In this document: piece by piece, positions 31,807-39,376 of the stretch | Layout of the letters: each line of letters opens with the position of its first letter | How positions within the stretch are numbered: the stretch's first letter is position 1 | DNA from: an uncultured Pseudomonadota bacterium | Lineage (GTDB): Bacteria > Bdellovibrionota_B > Oligoflexia > Oligoflexales > CAIYRB01 | Direction: 5' to 3' | DNA length: 44,163 bases | NCBI GenBank assembly: GCA_903915625.1 | Contig: CAIWTN010000120.1 | Span: 1-44,163, forward strand | The notes under the pieces: generated by a model | The model's input: only the letters and a program-made list of their open reading frames with translations | What the model was told of the DNA's origin: nothing | The model's database searches: none | Program-made: the position numbers and the translations under genes

Positions 31807-34125
31807 AGTGAAAACAGCATTTTGAGAGTTATAGGTTTGGTTCACAAACAAGTTAAATAGCAACTCAAGTTGCTTAGTATTACCGCCGAGTATCTTCAGT
31901 CCATGCTCAAATCCGGACTCTGATTTACGACTCCAACGCACTTCTGCGGTAATGGACTCAAGTCTTTTACTATAGAGAAGCTCATTGAGTTCGGGTCGCT
32001 GCATGTCAATCGTGAATTCGAGAACCGATCTTTGCGCAATATATATGTCAGACACTACGCGAAATCCGTGCAATGAAAAATCTAGGACACGAAAGACGCC
32101 ACCCGCTGATTTCAACTCCACCAACGAATTAGTCACTGCAGGAATACGATTGTATCTTGATTGCATACCAAGTTGATTGAAATACAAAGACATAGCCTGC
32201 TTTAATTCACTGGGGCGACTATGAAATGGATTAAACTCAAAAGCTTGCACTAAATCATGCTGATATCTGAGACCGAAATGCACTGGGGAAAACCCCACAT
32301 CTTCCGCTCCATAACGCATTAAACGTTCATAACAGCTCGCACTAATCATCACATGAAATGGCCCACATGTGCGCTCTAAACTGGAGGCAAAATGCACTCC
32401 TTTGCCAACTATCGTGAAGTCGACGCGCATGTGTGTACCAATATTTCCGAGTAACACATTATCTGAGTGTATGCCGATACGCACCGGCAGGCTTAATTTT
32501 CTTCGCGAGGAATTGCGCGAATTGCCGTCCTCGATGGTATCTATTAATATTAGTTCTTGGATGGCTTTGGCAGCAGAGAATGCCGCATGTGCATGATCTT
32601 TACCGCCTACACTCCCCCCTTTATCACTAAAAAAGCAGAGCATGCCATCGCCTAAAGAACGGTCAACCACACCATCAAAACTCTCAATTATTTTTGTTAA
32701 CGACGCGAGCCGACCTGATAGATCAGAAAACAAATCTTCGCGATCATTCTGATCCGCAAGCAACGAGAATGACACAATATCAATAAACATGATTGAAACA
32801 TCAATTTCTCGGGTTTGTGAGACTGCACCCTGAGACAAGTCCGCTAATTGAGAAGCCACCGGACCAGAGCGTTTATTAAACAGGGATTTAGCGATATTTT
32901 TATGGTCATCCTCTAAATCGAGAATCCGCCGTGAGAGTGCGGCCGACATTGCCAGCACCCCCCAGATTAGTGCGCCGTTACTCATATAATGACTGAAGAA
33001 CGACCCCTCAATTAGTCCAAGCCATGAAGAGACGCCGATCAACACACCCGAAATCACGCCATAATAGAAATTATAATAGTAAAAAACACCCCGAATTGGC
33101 AGCTTTCGCGCCCTATAAATCAACACAGAAAAGCAAACTGAATTTAATGTACCAACGATAAAAATGCTGGCAATTGAAGGCGAAGACAAGGGTATGGCAA
33201 TCAAAATCACGATCGTCATCAAAATGAGCGATTTCTCAATCCATTCATTTCGACCAGCTCTTTTATTACGAGCTAGGTAGTAGTGATCGAAAATCAAAAG
33301 AAATAATTGAGTCAATAAAACTGATGAACACAAGAAATTTGTGTGCAAAGTTAAATTTTCATGGATGCCAGGCCAGAAAATTCCCAACTGTCCGGAAAAC
33401 AAAAAAGCAAAGGCTGCAGACATCAATTGCGCCAGGAGAAAAAAAGCATACATCGGCTGTCTTAGGGTCAAAAAAAGACCAAAATTATACAGAACAAATC
33501 CTAGAACTATGCCGATCATGACACCGTGAAGACTGCGCCTAAACAAACTAAGCATGCGGTAGTCTGAATCGATCCCAATAAAGATGGGAGCAATGATTTC
33601 TACGTCTGCCTCGATACGCAGGTACAGCATCAAATCTTTACTTGGATCTGCGGCGAAACTCAGCCGGGGATAACCATCGCCCGCAACTTGCGGTCGCTGC
33701 ATCCCCTGTGACACGGAAGACAAGAGGCGGGGGCCGTCAGTTAAATAGAAATCAGCCTTCCGCATCATGTGGTACCCGACCTCGGCTACGAGCGACTCCG
33801 TACTCGAGCTCTTGGGCACTTGAATCCGGTACCACATCACGCCAGTCGAAGTGCGCAGTCCATGATGGTGACCGCCACTAACTGCGCGCCAGTGATCTGC
33901 TGATTGCTGCATGATGTCGGTCAAAGACTGAAATTTCCCAGTGTTCGATCCATCATAAACAAAAGTCGTGTATTTGGTCGCATCATAGCCGGCAGGATCA
34001 GGGAGCAGCAGTGCAAGTAAAAGCATAATCAGCGGCGGTACCTGCGCTCGCAGATGGTAGAGCCACGACGGATAAGCTTTGTTTAGGTTCTGTTTCAAAA
34101 GACGCGGGTCCCCCCAAAGACGCAT
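31801..34125 (-). CDS. 7TM-DISM class III nucleotide cyclase homologue with PilZ-like tail, C1-like half
   Basis: A 774-residue paralogue of the next gene downstream, with the same layout: anchor helix (30-42), extracellular sensor (50-190), seven helices (200-400), cyclase (440-635), PilZ-like domain (655-770). Both metal Asp residues are present: Asp449 (FIDIVSF) and Asp493 (RSLGDG). The transition-state pair is lost: the family VNxAxR reads VHFASS (His578, Ser582). This is the residue pattern of mammalian C1. The tail has DFSLHGF (the DxSxxG motif) but only RYNRIP where PilZ usually has RxxxR. Start ATG 34125. No FliA-like site precedes it; the 131-bp gap upstream is AT-rich. Confidence 0.88.
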   Translation of the reverse strand: MRLWGDPRLLKQNLNKAYPSWLYHLRAQVPPLIMLLLALLLPDPAGYDATKYTTFVYDGSNTGKFQSLTDIMQQSADHWRAVSGGHHHGLRTSTGVMWYRIQVPKSSSTESLVAEVGYHMMRKADFYLTDGPRLLSSVSQGMQRPQVAGDGYPRLSFAADPSKDLMLYLRIEADVEIIAPIFIGIDSDYRMLSLFRRSLHGVMIGIVLGFVLYNFGLFLTLRQPMYAFFLLAQLMSAAFAFLFSGQLGIFWPGIHENLTLHTNFLCSSVLLTQLFLLIFDHYYLARNKRAGRNEWIEKSLILMTIVILIAIPLSSPSIASIFIVGTLNSVCFSVLIYRARKLPIRGVFYYYNFYYGVISGVLIGVSSWLGLIEGSFFSHYMSNGALIWGVLAMSAALSRRILDLEDDHKNIAKSLFNKRSGPVASQLADLSQGAVSQTREIDVSIMFIDIVSFSLLADQNDREDLFSDLSGRLASLTKIIESFDGVVDRSLGDGMLCFFSDKGGSVGGKDHAHAAFSAAKAIQELILIDTIEDGNSRNSSRRKLSLPVRIGIHSDNVLLGNIGTHMRVDFTIVGKGVHFASSLERTCGPFHVMISASCYERLMRYGAEDVGFSPVHFGLRYQHDLVQAFEFNPFHSRPSELKQAMSLYFNQLGMQSRYNRIPAVTNSLVELKSAGGVFRVLDFSLHGFRVVSDIYIAQRSVLEFTIDMQRPELNELLYSKRLESITAEVRWSRKSESGFEHGLKILGGNTKQLELLFNLFVNQTYNSQNAVFTA

Positions 34126-34225
34126 CGGATGCAGCGTCAGTGGATGTTAGGGTCGCCCCCGATCTTTCTGTAATTATTATTATTTTCAATAGGTTAAAGG
34201 CATGGCAGCACTACCAAGGAAGTCC

Positions 34226-34245
34226 CCCCGTTCCTGTCAACGGGG
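34226..34245 (-). terminator. GC-rich hairpin after the ABC/DUF3299 operon
   Basis: CCCCGTT (34226-34232) and AACGGGG (34239-34245) around a 6-nt loop, 12 bp past the DUF3299 stop. No T run is present, so it may act as a processing or weak termination site. Confidence 0.4.
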
Positions 34246-34256
34246 AGGTGGGCCTG

Positions 34257-34754
34257 TTAATTCGGCATCTGATATCGCTCGGCACTATCGCCTCTTATTT
34301 TGAACGAGATTTTGCCGTACTGACTATCGGACGTAGCGATATGTATGCGCCCCTTAATCCAAACGGGTCCCCACGACCTTTTAGGTGCAGCACCACTGCG
34401 CATATGCACCATCACCATTTGATTGGGCGGCGGCGCTGGCACGTGAATACAAGCCTGTGGACTAGGGACCAACAGGAACTCGGAAAGGCCCTGATCATCG
34501 TCATCCAGAGGCACAACGAATCCCGGCACCTTAACGAACTTACCATCTACTTTGGCAAGTTCCGGCGGCATACTGCCGGTCTTTAAATCAAGCTCGCGCA
34601 GGAGTCGCCAATCGACCTCGATGTAATCTCCAGGCTCGCCTGTGGATTCGTCGGCCTTCTTATCCTGATGTTTACTGACCCCGTAGATAACCATCACCGT
34701 CACAGGTAACAGCGCCATGGCAACTAACAGGGAAATTTTGAGCGAACGTTTCAT
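34257..34754 (-). CDS. DUF3299 periplasmic protein
   Basis: A 165-residue protein with one N-terminal membrane anchor or signal (about 5-26). The rest matches DUF3299: VDWRLL, FVKVPGFVVPLDDD, EFLLVPSPQACIHVPAPPPNQMVMV. The Cys-His-Pro-Pro-Asn cluster is the family's most conserved part and might bind a metal. In many proteobacteria it is encoded with the same kind of ABC exporter, as here, where it overlaps the permease gene by 4 nt. It may be a periplasmic accessory or substrate-handling factor. Function unproven. Confidence 0.85.
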   Translation of the reverse strand: MKRSLKISLLVAMALLPVTVMVIYGVSKHQDKKADESTGEPGDYIEVDWRLLRELDLKTGSMPPELAKVDGKFVKVPGFVVPLDDDDQGLSEFLLVPSPQACIHVPAPPPNQMVMVHMRSGAAPKRSWGPVWIKGRIHIATSDSQYGKISFKIRGDSAERYQMPN

Positions 34755-36016
34755 AAGCGAATCGTCAATCCATCACTGAGTGTATTGCGATAAGCGCGCC
34801 ATGCTGGAATCGCGCCTAAGATAAACGATAATCCAACAATCGCGCACAAGTACCATTGTTCTGCGCTCGATAATGGACTGATCGGAAGATAAAGACCAAA
34901 ATGCGATTCGATCACCGGTCTGAAGCCAAAAAGCAGACTATACATGGTAGCAACACCGATTGCGGCACCAAGTACAGTTAACAGAACGGCTTCTATGATC
35001 ATCAGAGCGAAGATTAACCCAGGACCCGCTCCAACCGAACGCAGGATGGCCATCTCGCGACGGCGCTCATTCAGCGAGTTGTAGATCGACACTAGTAAGC
35101 CAAGCAGACCAACCACGACGACAAAACTCGCGACCACGCGCAGTCCATTTTCTGCATAAGAAATTGCTTCCCACAAATCGTCTAGTGCTAAACCAGGTAT
35201 AATCGCCGACAGGGGCTCACCCTTAAATTCACTCCACTGACGCTGTAGACCTAAACTATCGGCCCTTGATTTTGCCCCTACTAATACTGCACTTAGCTCG
35301 CGAACAGGCAGACTCCGCTGTTGCAGGTCCGCGCTCTTAATCGCGTGTTCGGGCAAAGGCGGCGCCCCATCTTCCCAATCAGCATGAATGGCTTCCAGCC
35401 CTTGAAGGGTAATGAATACCGAGCGGTCGATAGGAGTTCCAGTGGGTTCCAGGATACCAGTGACTGAAAAAGGTTTATCGTCATGTGAGTGAAAAGAAAC
35501 CTCACCCACACCGTGACTCAGGGTCAGGTGGTCACCGATCCGGTACCCCAGCTTCGCGGCTACGGCACTGCCAACAGCCACATCAAACATGGCTTTGGGT
35601 TCTACACCGGCACCAAAACGCGGTTGCTGATTGCGACGGTAATGATAGTGCGCATAAAAATCTGCGTTTGTGCCGACCACTCGAAAGCCACGGTGACTGT
35701 CCCCCATAGAGAGCGGAATGGTCCAGGCCACATTCGGATCGGAGGATATCTTTTCGTAAGTCGCAAAGCTGATATTGTTAGTTGCATTACCCATATGAAA
35801 CACAGTGTAGAGCAAAAGTGGAACACCACCACCTCGGGCCCCAACAATCAAATCCGTTTGGCTGATCGTATTGGTAAAACTTGAGCGCGCACTTTGGCGC
35901 ACGCGTTCAACACCAATGAGCAATGCCACAGATAACGCCACTGACAAGATTGTCAGAATACTGGCCAGGCGCCGGTTCAGCAGGGACCGCCAAGCTAATC
36001 GCAGGGCTATCTTCAT
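34751..36016 (-). CDS. ABC transporter permease, MacB/FtsX type
   Basis: A 421-residue permease with one N-terminal helix (about 18-38), a large periplasmic domain (40-285) and three C-terminal helices (about 293-315, 340-365 and 390-410). LNERRREMAILRSVGAGPG is the conserved coupling region of MacB/LolC/FtsX permeases. The family works by mechanotransmission rather than by a channel, moving lipoproteins, peptides or cell-wall signals. The DUF3299 association points to the subgroup suspected in metal handling. Overlaps the ATPase gene by 4 nt. Confidence 0.9.
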   Translation of the reverse strand: MKIALRLAWRSLLNRRLASILTILSVALSVALLIGVERVRQSARSSFTNTISQTDLIVGARGGGVPLLLYTVFHMGNATNNISFATYEKISSDPNVAWTIPLSMGDSHRGFRVVGTNADFYAHYHYRRNQQPRFGAGVEPKAMFDVAVGSAVAAKLGYRIGDHLTLSHGVGEVSFHSHDDKPFSVTGILEPTGTPIDRSVFITLQGLEAIHADWEDGAPPLPEHAIKSADLQQRSLPVRELSAVLVGAKSRADSLGLQRQWSEFKGEPLSAIIPGLALDDLWEAISYAENGLRVVASFVVVVGLLGLLVSIYNSLNERRREMAILRSVGAGPGLIFALMIIEAVLLTVLGAAIGVATMYSLLFGFRPVIESHFGLYLPISPLSSAEQWYLCAIVGLSFILGAIPAWRAYRNTLSDGLTIRL

Positions 36017-36744
36017 GCGTCCACCTCGCCAGACCTAGAGGCTCTGTTTAGGTCCAATAAAGACAAGTTACGAGTAAATAGCGGTGCGAGACTGTGATCG
36101 TGACTCACGAACAGAATCGTGGCCTTTGCCTGATCTGCCGCCGCGAACAGAAGCTCGATAAATTCCTGACGACGATTGCTATCGAGAGCTGATGTTGGTT
36201 CATCCGCGATGATAAACTCAGGCGCACCAATTAACGCTCGCGCTGCGGCCACCCTCTGCTGCTGACCGACGCTAAGTTCCGTCACCGGCCGGTCCAGTAG
36301 GTTAGCTATGTTCAATTGGCGGCACAGATCTAACGCTGCAACATCGGGAGTTACCCCACCCAACCGCATCTTTCTCTCTGGGCTCAAATGACAAGGTAGA
36401 GTGATATTCTCGAGCACATTTAGATAGGGAATCAGGTTAAAGATCTGAAAAATATAGCCCAAATGGGAACTACGAAAACGGTCACGCTGAGCCGAACGCA
36501 GCGTAGCGAGATCCTGTCCCAGCACCCTAACAGAGCCACCTTGGGGCACTAAAATGCCGGCAAGAAGTCCGAGCAAGGTCGTTTTGCCGCTGCCGCTGGG
36601 CCCGTGCAGGAATACGTGTTCACTTGCAGCAATCTGGATGGCGGCAATATCGAGAACCTTAGGCCCATTTTTATAGGCGTAAGTGAGATCCTTAATATCT
36701 ACGGCGAACGGATTAGCCGTCATCATGGCATCAACCCTACTCAC
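36013..36744 (-). CDS. ABC transporter ATP-binding protein, LolD/MacB type
   Basis: A 243-residue ATPase with Walker A GPSGSGKTT, Q-loop in YIFQIFNLIPYLNVLENI, signature LSVGQQQR, Walker B FIIADEPTSALD and switch His in FVSHDHS. The FQ-x-FNLIP Q-loop is typical of the LolD/FtsE/MacB group, agreeing with the permease. GTG at 36744 is the outermost start; two ATGs six and seven codons later are equally possible because no strong ribosome site is seen. It is the first gene of the ATPase-permease-DUF3299 operon and lies 104 bp after fliG on the same strand. Confidence 0.92.
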   Translation of the reverse strand: MSRVDAMMTANPFAVDIKDLTYAYKNGPKVLDIAAIQIAASEHVFLHGPSGSGKTTLLGLLAGILVPQGGSVRVLGQDLATLRSAQRDRFRSSHLGYIFQIFNLIPYLNVLENITLPCHLSPERKMRLGGVTPDVAALDLCRQLNIANLLDRPVTELSVGQQQRVAAARALIGAPEFIIADEPTSALDSNRRQEFIELLFAAADQAKATILFVSHDHSLAPLFTRNLSLLDLNRASRSGEVDA

Positions 36745-36848
36745 GTCTGTTCTTCGGCACCGGCAGTCTTATCTATCAATACTTTATGGGTAGTCGAGTG
36801 GGCGAGGTAAATCCATAAGAATCGGTGCCGTAAGGGCCAGCCAAACAT

Positions 36849-37847
36849 TCAGACGTAGGTCTCATCTTTACTCATGATCTCGATTTTGCCTGAAGCTACC
36901 AGCGCCTGAGCCATTTCAGCAATTTGCTGCTGGGAAGCCTGCACATCTTGCAGGCGGGTCTTGGGCATCGCTGCAACATCATCCTTCAAAAGCTTTGCCG
37001 CTCGTTCTGACAGATTTTTATAAATGTGTGCAGTGACTACCTCGTCCGCTGATTTTAGCGCAAGACGCAGTGCAGCCGCCGGTACCTGAGCCAGTAGCGC
37101 CTGCATGCCACGATCACCGATTCGCACTAGATCGGCGAAGGTAAATAGACGACGGCGCACCTTCTCCGCTAATTCAGGATCACGCTGTTCCAGGCTTAGC
37201 AAAAGGCGCTCACCCTCAGACTGACCCAGTGAGTTGATCAACTGTACCAGCTTGTCTACCCCACCCAAATTTTGACTTTGCCGCACAACACCGCTCCCCT
37301 GGTCCTGCTTCAGGGTAGTGACGATGAGCTCCAAACTTTCCGCATCGACCGAGCCTAGACGGGCCAGTCGCTGAAGAATGTCCACCTTTAGCGCAGGTGG
37401 GAGGAGCTGCACAGTTTTACTAGCCAGGGCTGGCGCGCAATGTGCGACGATTAAAGTGACCGTCTGCGGTACTTCGTTCTGTAATAATGCGGCGAGAGCT
37501 TCAGGCTCCTTGGAGGCAAGTAGATGACTCAGCTCACTCGACAGGGCATCAGCATCGCTTCCTAAACGTTCCGCCTCTTGTTTATGCCCTGCCAAGCGCA
37601 GTAGTCGCTGCGCAGTGTCGTGGTCTCCGTTGATCCCTTGCGTTGGGTTCAACAGGGAGTCTTGAAATTCACTAGCGACCTCGCTCGCGACCTTAGCGTC
37701 AACGCGACCTAAACGACTCATTGCGGCAGCAATACGAGTGACTTCAAGCGGTCGCATCTGACCGACAATTTCACTGGCGAGTTCTTCACCGAGTGTCAGC
37801 AGTACTACCGCTGCTTTTTCTGCACTGGTCAGCTTTGGAGCGCCCAT
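36849..37847 (-). CDS. fliG: Flagellar motor switch protein FliG
   Basis: Rotor component that couples the MotA/MotB stator to rotation and binds FliF and FliM. The 332-residue length is normal. The N-domain begins LTSAEKAAVVLLTLGEE, and the middle domain carries the EHP-like and armadillo helices. The C-domain has the torque helix region FADLVRIGDRGMQALL and the characteristic NLSERAAKLLKDDVAAMP, then VQASQQQIAEMAQALVASGKI. No other flagellar gene is in the window, so it is an orphan or extra copy. AAGGAGG lies close before the ATG. A possible weak FliA-like site precedes it. Confidence 0.94.
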   Translation of the reverse strand: MGAPKLTSAEKAAVVLLTLGEELASEIVGQMRPLEVTRIAAAMSRLGRVDAKVASEVASEFQDSLLNPTQGINGDHDTAQRLLRLAGHKQEAERLGSDADALSSELSHLLASKEPEALAALLQNEVPQTVTLIVAHCAPALASKTVQLLPPALKVDILQRLARLGSVDAESLELIVTTLKQDQGSGVVRQSQNLGGVDKLVQLINSLGQSEGERLLLSLEQRDPELAEKVRRRLFTFADLVRIGDRGMQALLAQVPAAALRLALKSADEVVTAHIYKNLSERAAKLLKDDVAAMPKTRLQDVQASQQQIAEMAQALVASGKIEIMSKDETYV

Positions 37848-37866
37848 GCCAGTTCCTCCTTAGGAA

Positions 37867-37894
37867 TCCTCGGCAAAAACAGGATAAACCTTTA
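37867..37894 (-). promoter_or_regulatory. Possible degenerate sigma-28 promoter for fliG
   Basis: On the minus strand: TAAAG (37894-37890), a 15-bp spacer, GCCGAGGA (37874-37867). Six of eight -10 bases fit. The start would fall at the ribosome site, near 37860, so it may be coincidental. Confidence 0.28.
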
Positions 37895-38061
37895 ATTTTA
37901 AAGTATGACAGCTGGACTGTAGGCAGCTGTTATAACTGGCACTTAGTCGTCCTTATGCCTGAGCAGTATTAAAACAATCTCTGGAGGAACCATGCCTTGC
38001 TACCAGCCACTGGCGAAACCTCACAGAATTATTACGAAATATCGCTAGTAACGATCTTATC

Positions 38062-38089
38062 TCAAGCTCCGACCCCAAAATACCGATAA
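38062..38089 (+). promoter_or_regulatory. Sigma-28 (FliA)-type promoter for the polyesterase-like gene
   Basis: TCAAG (38062-38066), a 15-bp spacer, ACCGATAA (38082-38089), followed by GTGGGT exactly as at the cyclase promoter. The start near 38096 gives a leader of about 40-50 nt. The rest of the 37848-38136 gap shows no supported gene. Confidence 0.65.
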
Positions 38090-38136
38090 GTGGGTGGATT
38101 ACTGAGATAGCAACTCCTGGGCGAGGTAGAGAATAA

Positions 38137-39159
38137 TTGCGCACCATGAAGTTTACCTGGCTGTTACTTTTGACGGGACTGTATTCCTGCGGGCAGTCAG
38201 AGTCCGTTAAAAACACGCCTATTAAGCCGCGCAACGGCGCAACCTCAACAAGTAAAAAAATAGACAGCGGCGATGTCGAAGCCGATGACAGCATAGACAA
38301 GAAGAGCAAAAAAAAGAGCCTCGCCCCCTCGACAGCAGCCTCTGATACAGCGTCAGAAACTGCCACTCCCGCCCAGCCCACACTCGCCTTCATGTCTAAT
38401 CCTGAGCAAACGGGTCCTATGGCTGTAAAATCTTATACGCAAGGGCTCAGCGACCCATCCTACAGCTCCTCGATCATTTTTTATCCCGATGATGGTTCTA
38501 CCCTTAAATTTCCTGCAACGACTCTAAGTGGTGGCTACAGTAATACTAAGGAACAGATGATTTGGCTCGCGCAGCATCTGGCCAGTCACGGATTTATCGT
38601 TAGTATCTTTACTCCCACCAATACGAATTCGACTGACCCACGAATTTGGGCGACTGGCCACAGCGGATCGATAAATAAACTAAAAACTGAAAGCCTGCGC
38701 CAGGGCAGCCCCATCCAAGGTAGAGTCGATGAAACGCGCCTCGGAATTATGGGATTCTCTATGGGAGGTGCAGGAACTATAGTTGCAGTAAATTCATTAG
38801 GAACAGCAGTGCGCGCTGCTGTCCCGATTTGCGCTTATCGGCCTGGCGTTGTGAGTGCGGATGTAGCTAGCCTATTCGTGACTGGCACTGCAGATGCAGT
38901 TGCATCTCCTGCTGCGATTCAACAATCATTTGCGCAGTCTCAAGTGAGAGCACCGCTAGGCCTTGTAAACTTTGATGGACTCGGACATCAAAATATTACA
39001 AACCCAAGCTCGTTTCGTCGCCAACTTTCACGTTATGTAACTGCATGGTACCAAGTGTATCTTGCCGGCAACAAAGTTTACGAAACCTATATCGACGGTG
39101 AAAAGCTGAAGGAAGATCGAGCCGGCGGTGGCATTGCCGATTTTCAGTTGAAGAAATAA
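38137..39159 (+). CDS. Lipoprotein alpha/beta hydrolase, cutinase/PETase-like
   Basis: Numbering is from TTG 38137 (GAGG 10 nt upstream); ATG 38146 is the alternative and gives the same signal peptide. Lipobox LYS-C-G (Cys about 18), then a charged, Ser/Thr-rich linker to about residue 85. The hydrolase domain (90-325) follows the bacterial cutinase/PET-hydrolase pattern. It has GPMAVKSYT, an oxyanion-hole Tyr in GGYSN (Tyr134), LASHGFIV and then a TNTN loop. The nucleophile is in GFSMGG (Ser208), the acid in TGTADAVASP (Asp253) and the histidine in GLGHQN (His284). Usual cutinases have His or Trp before the nucleophile; here it is Phe. It probably cleaves an ester at the cell surface, perhaps a polyester or lipid; the substrate is unproven. 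Confidence 0.8.
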   Translation: MRTMKFTWLLLLTGLYSCGQSESVKNTPIKPRNGATSTSKKIDSGDVEADDSIDKKSKKKSLAPSTAASDTASETATPAQPTLAFMSNPEQTGPMAVKSYTQGLSDPSYSSSIIFYPDDGSTLKFPATTLSGGYSNTKEQMIWLAQHLASHGFIVSIFTPTNTNSTDPRIWATGHSGSINKLKTESLRQGSPIQGRVDETRLGIMGFSMGGAGTIVAVNSLGTAVRAAVPICAYRPGVVSADVASLFVTGTADAVASPAAIQQSFAQSQVRAPLGLVNFDGLGHQNITNPSSFRRQLSRYVTAWYQVYLAGNKVYETYIDGEKLKEDRAGGGIADFQLKK

Positions 39160-39307
39160 GGCTGACATATTTGATCCTCCGGAAGTGGCAAGCATACCCA
39201 CCCGTAGCAGGTGTTAATACACTGAGGTCAAAGGCCCAATACGAATTATTCAAGTAGGTAATAAAAGTTGCCGAGAGAAACCTTATTAGAATGTACTTAG
39301 AGCTCTG

Positions 39308-39335
39308 TTAAGGAACCGGTCAGTTCGACCGATCA
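39308..39335 (+). promoter_or_regulatory. Weak sigma-28-type promoter for the second SpoIIE gene
   Basis: TTAAG (39308-39312), a 15-bp spacer, ACCGATCA (39328-39335). It keeps the same spacing and the GATCA variant also seen at 1474-1481, but the match is weaker. The start near 39342 leaves 35-47 nt to the start codon. Confidence 0.45.
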
Positions 39336-39376
39336 TCAACCTGGGGATACGCCCTAGGAGTTGACTGAGCCAAATA

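Noticed and set aside
36755-36830. CGGCACCG and CGGTGCCG inverted repeat between fliG and the ABC ATPase gene
   Set aside because: The arms are 60 bp apart with no stable fold between them and no promoter relation; probably chance.
37953-38393. 146-residue minus-strand ORF across the polyesterase-like gene start
   Set aside because: Antisense to a clear lipoprotein signal peptide and to the FliA-like promoter; composition is low-complexity Ser/Leu.
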